Of a DNA stretch of 25,010 bases, positions 22,389 through 25,010 are shown piece after piece. Positions within the stretch are counted from its first letter, which is position 1; the number at the start of each line of letters is the position of its first letter. Position numbers and translations under genes: made by a program. The notes under the pieces were generated by a model. It was given only the letters and a program-made list of their open reading frames with translations. It was not told where the DNA came from and ran no database searches. Source of the stretch: an uncultured Blautia sp. (GTDB taxonomy: Bacteria; Bacillota; Clostridia; Lachnospirales; Lachnospiraceae); assembly GCA_934424575.1 (NCBI GenBank), contig CAKRXU010000038.1, forward strand, positions 1 to 25,010. Reading direction: 5' to 3'.

Positions 22389-23783
22389 TTACCCTGCCAG
22401 ATGCAGTACTTCTATCAGAAAGATCCAGCTCAATCCATAATAGGAAATAACAGCCACAAGGTCGTTGACTGTAGTGATGAGCGGACCGGAAGCAACTGCC
22501 GGGTCGACGTGGATCTTTTTGAAGAATAACGGAATGCAGGTTCCTACTGCACTGGAGATCAGCATTGCGAGCAGCAGGGAAGAACCGATGCAGGCAGATA
22601 CCGCAAAGGCAAAGATAAGGGTTTTGCCTTTAAATAACCAGATATACAGTCCGATCAGCACAAAGGACATAAGTCCAAGCACGCCGCCGTTGCACAGACC
22701 GATGCGCATTTCCTTAAAAACAAGTTCCAGTTTCTGTTTGCCGGTGAGGGATTCATCCATCAGTACACGGATCGTTACAGCCAGTGACTGGGTTCCGACA
22801 TTACCTGCCATATCCAGGATCAGTGACTGGAAACACATGATGATCGGCAGGTTGGTCACAACCTTTTCAAAGATTCCTACAACAGAGGAAACGACCATGC
22901 CAAGTCCAAGAAGAACGATCAGCCATGGCATTCGTTTCTTCATACTTTCTTTGAGAGGTTCCCTGAGATCCTCCTCAGCAGTCAGACCAGCCAGTTTCGC
23001 ATAGTCCTCTCCCATCTCATCATCGACGAGATCTACAATGTTTGCAGATGTGATAACACCGATCAGGCGGTTGTCGTTATCAAGGACCGGAATGGAATCC
23101 TCGGAATAATCCTTGAGGTCTTCCATACAGTCATCGATCAGGGCTGTTCCGTATACATACGGGTAGGAAGTGACGATCAGTTCACTGAGCGGATGATCCT
23201 GGCGCGCGATGATCAGATCCTTCAGATCGATCGCACCGTAGAATTCCTGATTGCTGTTTACGACAAAAATAGTAGAGATGTTGTCGTTCTGAGCCGCCTG
23301 GGATACCAGAGCACTCATGGCTTCCTTCACAGAAAGATGATCCTGGATCACGATATAGTTGGTGGTCATCCGGCTTCCGATCTCTTCATCATCAAAAGAA
23401 TTGATCATCTCGATATCATGTCTTGCTTCATCATCCAGTAATTCGATCAGAAGTCTTCGTTTTTCTTTGTCAAAATGCTGCAGGATCTCCGCCAATATGT
23501 TTGTTTCTGTTCGGGAAAGGATCGCAGCAGCTTTCTTGAGGTTCATTTCTTCGAGATAAGTGACTGCCCTCTCCTCATCTGTATATTCCAGAATATCCGA
23601 TAAAGTATCAAGATCAAAGATCCGGTAAAGCTTGCTTCGTTCTGCAGAAGAAAGCTCCGGCAAAACATCTGCAATGTCGTTTTCGTGGAAATCCTGCAGA
23701 CGCTTGGAAAGGACTGCCGGAGATATATTGCTTCTGATCACTTCAAGGATTTCTTTTGTGTAGTCCTGTGTTCTTTTTTCCAT
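22389..23783 (-). CDS. mgtE: Magnesium transporter MgtE
   Basis: A 464-residue Mg2+ channel/transporter. The cytoplasmic N domain spans about 1-130, two CBS domains about 135-255 (NYIVIQDHLSVKEAM, VVNSNQEFYGAIDLKDL, IPVLDNDNRLIGVIT), then a connecting helix and five membrane segments from about 285 to the end. Signature stretches GNVGTQSLAV near 328-336 and GPLITTVNDLVAVISYYGL near 433-451, with the pore-lining Asp D441, are present. The start is at 23783, set by GGAGG eight bases upstream; the longer frame to 23828 would read through that signal. A consensus promoter, a long leader and a hairpin beside the Shine-Dalgarno precede it. Confidence 0.96.
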   Translation of the reverse strand: MEKRTQDYTKEILEVIRSNISPAVLSKRLQDFHENDIADVLPELSSAERSKLYRIFDLDTLSDILEYTDEERAVTYLEEMNLKKAAAILSRTETNILAEILQHFDKEKRRLLIELLDDEARHDIEMINSFDDEEIGSRMTTNYIVIQDHLSVKEAMSALVSQAAQNDNISTIFVVNSNQEFYGAIDLKDLIIARQDHPLSELIVTSYPYVYGTALIDDCMEDLKDYSEDSIPVLDNDNRLIGVITSANIVDLVDDEMGEDYAKLAGLTAEEDLREPLKESMKKRMPWLIVLLGLGMVVSSVVGIFEKVVTNLPIIMCFQSLILDMAGNVGTQSLAVTIRVLMDESLTGKQKLELVFKEMRIGLCNGGVLGLMSFVLIGLYIWLFKGKTLIFAFAVSACIGSSLLLAMLISSAVGTCIPLFFKKIHVDPAVASGPLITTVNDLVAVISYYGLSWIFLIEVLHLAG

Positions 23784-23795
23784 CCTGTTTTCCTC

Positions 23796-23818
23796 CTTTT
23801 TCGTGGTTTCCGAAAAAG
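23796..23818 (-). promoter_or_regulatory. Hairpin next to the mgtE ribosome binding site
   Basis: On the mgtE strand CTTTTTCG (23818-23811) pairs perfectly with CGAAAAAG (23803-23796) around a 7-base loop. The 3' arm runs into the AAGGAGG ribosome binding site, so folding could limit ribosome access. Confidence 0.55.
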
Positions 23819-24094
23819 AGCACACCAAAACAAGGCATGGCCTTTCTCAGAGCATGTCAATTGGTATCATTGTTAAACGGATATTTGAATTCCGTTTCGG
23901 TATTTGGTTAGATTGTGTTCAGGGATTTTACAGGATAAAAAAGAGAAAAATAGAATAGAATATAAATTAAAACAGAATGTGACGTGTCATCTCACAAACT
24001 GCTGCTCTCTTTGATCCTGTGTTACTACTTCGCCCGTGAGAATCACAACTCTCCATTCTGTTCACCTGCCTTTGTATAATTGAATTTTATTGAC
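23819..24094 (-). ncRNA. Long structured 5' leader of mgtE, unassigned
   Basis: The region between the mgtE promoter and gene holds no credible coding frame. It can form a 9-bp closing stem AACAGAATG (24062-24054) with CATTCTGTT (23979-23971) around 74 bases, followed by a U-rich stretch. An internal pair TCTCAC (24041-24036) with GTGAGA (23995-23990) competes with local TGACGTGTCA structure. Closer to the gene, AAACGGA and TCCGTTT form another hairpin, as does AAGGC/GCCTT. A magnesium-sensing M-box would be expected here, but I do not see its conserved core, so I leave the class open. Confidence 0.5.
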
Positions 24095-24100
24095 GGTCAT

Positions 24101-24129
24101 ATTATAACCCGCTCACCAGGGGATGTCAA
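24101..24129 (-). promoter_or_regulatory. Consensus sigma-A promoter of mgtE
   Basis: On the minus strand TTGACA (24129-24124) and TATAAT (24106-24101) are both perfect, with a 17-base spacer. The start of transcription near 24094 leaves a leader of about 310 bases. The stretch 24134-24192 upstream is AT-rich and I see nothing in it. Confidence 0.88.
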
Positions 24130-24192
24130 ACGGTTTTATCTTAATATTTATTTAGATTACATAATCATACTTATGGTAACTAAAATGGTGCG

Positions 24193-24228
24193 CAGAAAAA
24201 GAACCCTGCCAGCCAGCAGAGTTCTTTT
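24193..24228 (-). terminator. Intrinsic terminator after the P-loop protein gene
   Basis: On the minus strand AAAAGAACTCTGC (24228-24216) pairs with GCAGGGTTCTTTT (24209-24197), 13 bp with one wobble and a 6-base loop, ending in a T-run. It separates the P-loop gene from the mgtE promoter. Confidence 0.85.
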
Positions 24229-24266
24229 CGTCTCCATTTCCTATGTAAAATTTAATGAAACCGTAA

Positions 24267-24686
24267 TTATAATGCAGTCACGATCTTATCCTGGAATGCT
24301 TCCGGAACTTCTTCCTTGTCAAGAGATATGCTGATGATGAATTTTACATTGAATTTCTCACCAACTGCGATAAGCTGTTCCAGAGTATTGGAAACATCCT
24401 GTCCCTCTAATTTAGCGGTTGTCAGGAAACTGTCGAGATATACCTGCTCAAGGTCGTGGTCCTGAGAAATGATTCCGCATACGAAACCAACAAATTCATC
24501 GGCGTTCTTAATCGGATATACAGAAACATCGATCAGACGAACCTTATTATTCAGTTCATACATGTGTTTCGTGCTCTTGTCTAAGTAAACAATGCTGCCA
24601 TTTGCATCCTTAATTGCGCCGTTCACTTTGTCTAACAGTACTTTTGTTTTGCCCTTGCCTTTCTTTCCTACAATCAGTTCAACCAT
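24267..24686 (-). CDS. Small P-loop NTPase-like protein of unknown function
   Basis: A 139-residue protein beginning MVELIVGKKGKGKTK, with a Walker A motif GKKGKGKT at 7-14. It resembles stand-alone ATP-binding proteins of Lachnospiraceae annotated only as twitching-motility PilT-like or hypothetical. The rest alternates strands and helices (GSIVYLDKSTKHMYEL, QVYLDSFLTTAKLEG, VKFIISISLDKEEVPEAF), compatible with a RecA-like fold in which LEQVYLDSF could supply the Walker B acidic residue. The start at 24686 follows GGAGG. Its ribosome binding region is identical over 19 bases to that of mgtE. It has its own promoter and terminator, so it is a single-gene unit. Confidence 0.78.
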   Translation of the reverse strand: MVELIVGKKGKGKTKVLLDKVNGAIKDANGSIVYLDKSTKHMYELNNKVRLIDVSVYPIKNADEFVGFVCGIISQDHDLEQVYLDSFLTTAKLEGQDVSNTLEQLIAVGEKFNVKFIISISLDKEEVPEAFQDKIVTAL

Positions 24687-24752
24687 CCTGTTTTCCTCCT
24701 TAGACACAATATGATATTAATTTTGAACAAATACGATAATTAATATGTTTGT

Positions 24753-24781
24753 ATTATAGTGTATTTTGTATCAAATTTCAA
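24753..24781 (-). promoter_or_regulatory. Promoter of the P-loop protein gene
   Basis: On the minus strand TTGAAA (24781-24776) and TATAAT (24758-24753) with a 17-base spacer, 67 bases before the start codon. Confidence 0.75.
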
Positions 24782-24886
24782 TAGATAATTGTAAGTTTTT
24801 GTGAAATTTTCTAAAAAGGATGGATTTAAAGCTCATTAATACTCTCTGTGATCGGCATAGATCGGATCCGTCTGGCTGGTCTATAG

Positions 24887-25010
24887 ACGGCAAGTGCTGC
24901 TGCCAGGGATATATTGGGACTGCATACCGGAGATACAGTCACTGTTACAGTGCCGGACGGTTCTCAAAAGAAGTACCGGATTACAGGGGTATTTGAAAAT
25001 ATGGGAAGTC
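24887..25010 (+). pseudogene. Fragment of a FtsX/MacB-like ABC permease gene, cut by window end
   Basis: The frame from 24887 to the window end reads ...ARDILGLHTGDTVTVTVPDG and then QKKYRITGVFENMGS. This is typical of the extracytoplasmic domain of FtsX/MacB-type permeases (LGLKVGDTVTV...YRITGIFE). A stop in frame (TAG at 24884-24886) precedes it and I find no start with a ribosome binding site, so this is the middle of a gene without its N-terminal part. Either it is a decayed relic or it was fused here by rearrangement; the continuation lies outside the window. The stretch 24787-24886 has no other feature I can support. Confidence 0.5.

Noticed and set aside
22465..23004. 179-codon plus-strand frame opposite mgtE
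   Set aside because: It is antisense to a conserved membrane protein, has no ribosome binding signal and reads as low-complexity Ser/Thr/Arg sequence.
23855..23860. Second TTGACA on the minus strand in the mgtE leader
   Set aside because: No acceptable -10 box occurs 16-18 bases downstream (TGCCTT is found instead).
23784..24094. M-box magnesium riboswitch call for the mgtE leader
   Set aside because: Expected from the gene, but I could not find the conserved core sequence, so I left the RNA unassigned.
24080..24334. 84-codon plus-strand frame across the mgtE promoter
   Set aside because: It runs across a consensus promoter and a terminator and into the 3' end of the P-loop gene, without a ribosome binding site.

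Overview
The window looks like chromosomal core sequence from a Lachnospiraceae-type Clostridium relative (Blautia/Dorea/Ruminococcus group). The basis is moderate GC, strong AGGAGG ribosome binding sites, and Gram-positive markers: a Prp/L27 pair, a Cheo-box type LexA operator and SepF. The gene order radical-SAM / DUF2344 / RNase E-G / rplU-prp-rpmA-obgE is typical of Clostridia. The species cannot be fixed from the sequence alone. No tRNA, rRNA, CRISPR array or insertion sequence was seen.

Layout. (1) 1-600: a stand-alone TipAS drug-binding domain, probably the remnant of a MerR-type regulator. (2) 738-4513: an overlapping operon of B12-binding-type radical SAM protein, DUF2344 protein and RNase E/G. 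The last two thirds of the RNase gene is strikingly C-rich and G-poor on its coding strand. (3) 4514-4890: a dif-like 11-6-11 site, a GC-rich block with a large terminator-like hairpin, then a promoter and leader for rplU. (4) 4891-9164: the ribosome and GTPase cluster rplU, prp, rpmA, obgE, yhbY, nadD-yqeK fusion and rsfS. It ends with a second dif-like sequence and a bidirectional terminator. (5) 9273-10100: lexA on the minus strand, with a LexA box, divergent from (6) 10100-16217: HlyD-like membrane protein, yggS, sepF, ylmH, aroB, lspA and rluD. (7) 16353-19685: cytidylate-kinase-like protein, a hypothetical, a NUDIX hydrolase, dtd and nagA. (8) 19780-22131: a tyrosine recombinase fold protein with most catalytic residues lost, a 76-aa hypothetical, and a complete tyrosine recombinase. 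(9) Minus strand from 24781 to 22128: a small P-loop protein and mgtE. The mgtE gene has a consensus promoter, a leader of about 310 nt that folds but that I do not recognise as an M-box, and a hairpin next to the Shine-Dalgarno. (10) 24887-25010: the edge of a FtsX/MacB-like permease gene or its relic.

How the genes work together. Prp removes the N-terminal extension of L27, which is encoded next to it. ObgE, YhbY and RsfS act on the large ribosomal subunit. NadD makes NAD precursors and its fused YqeK domain probably removes Ap4A. SepF and its neighbours belong to the division cluster. The most unusual signals are the two copies of a perfect XerD-type half site, the active/degenerate recombinase pair, the structured mgtE leader and the compositional switch inside the RNase gene.
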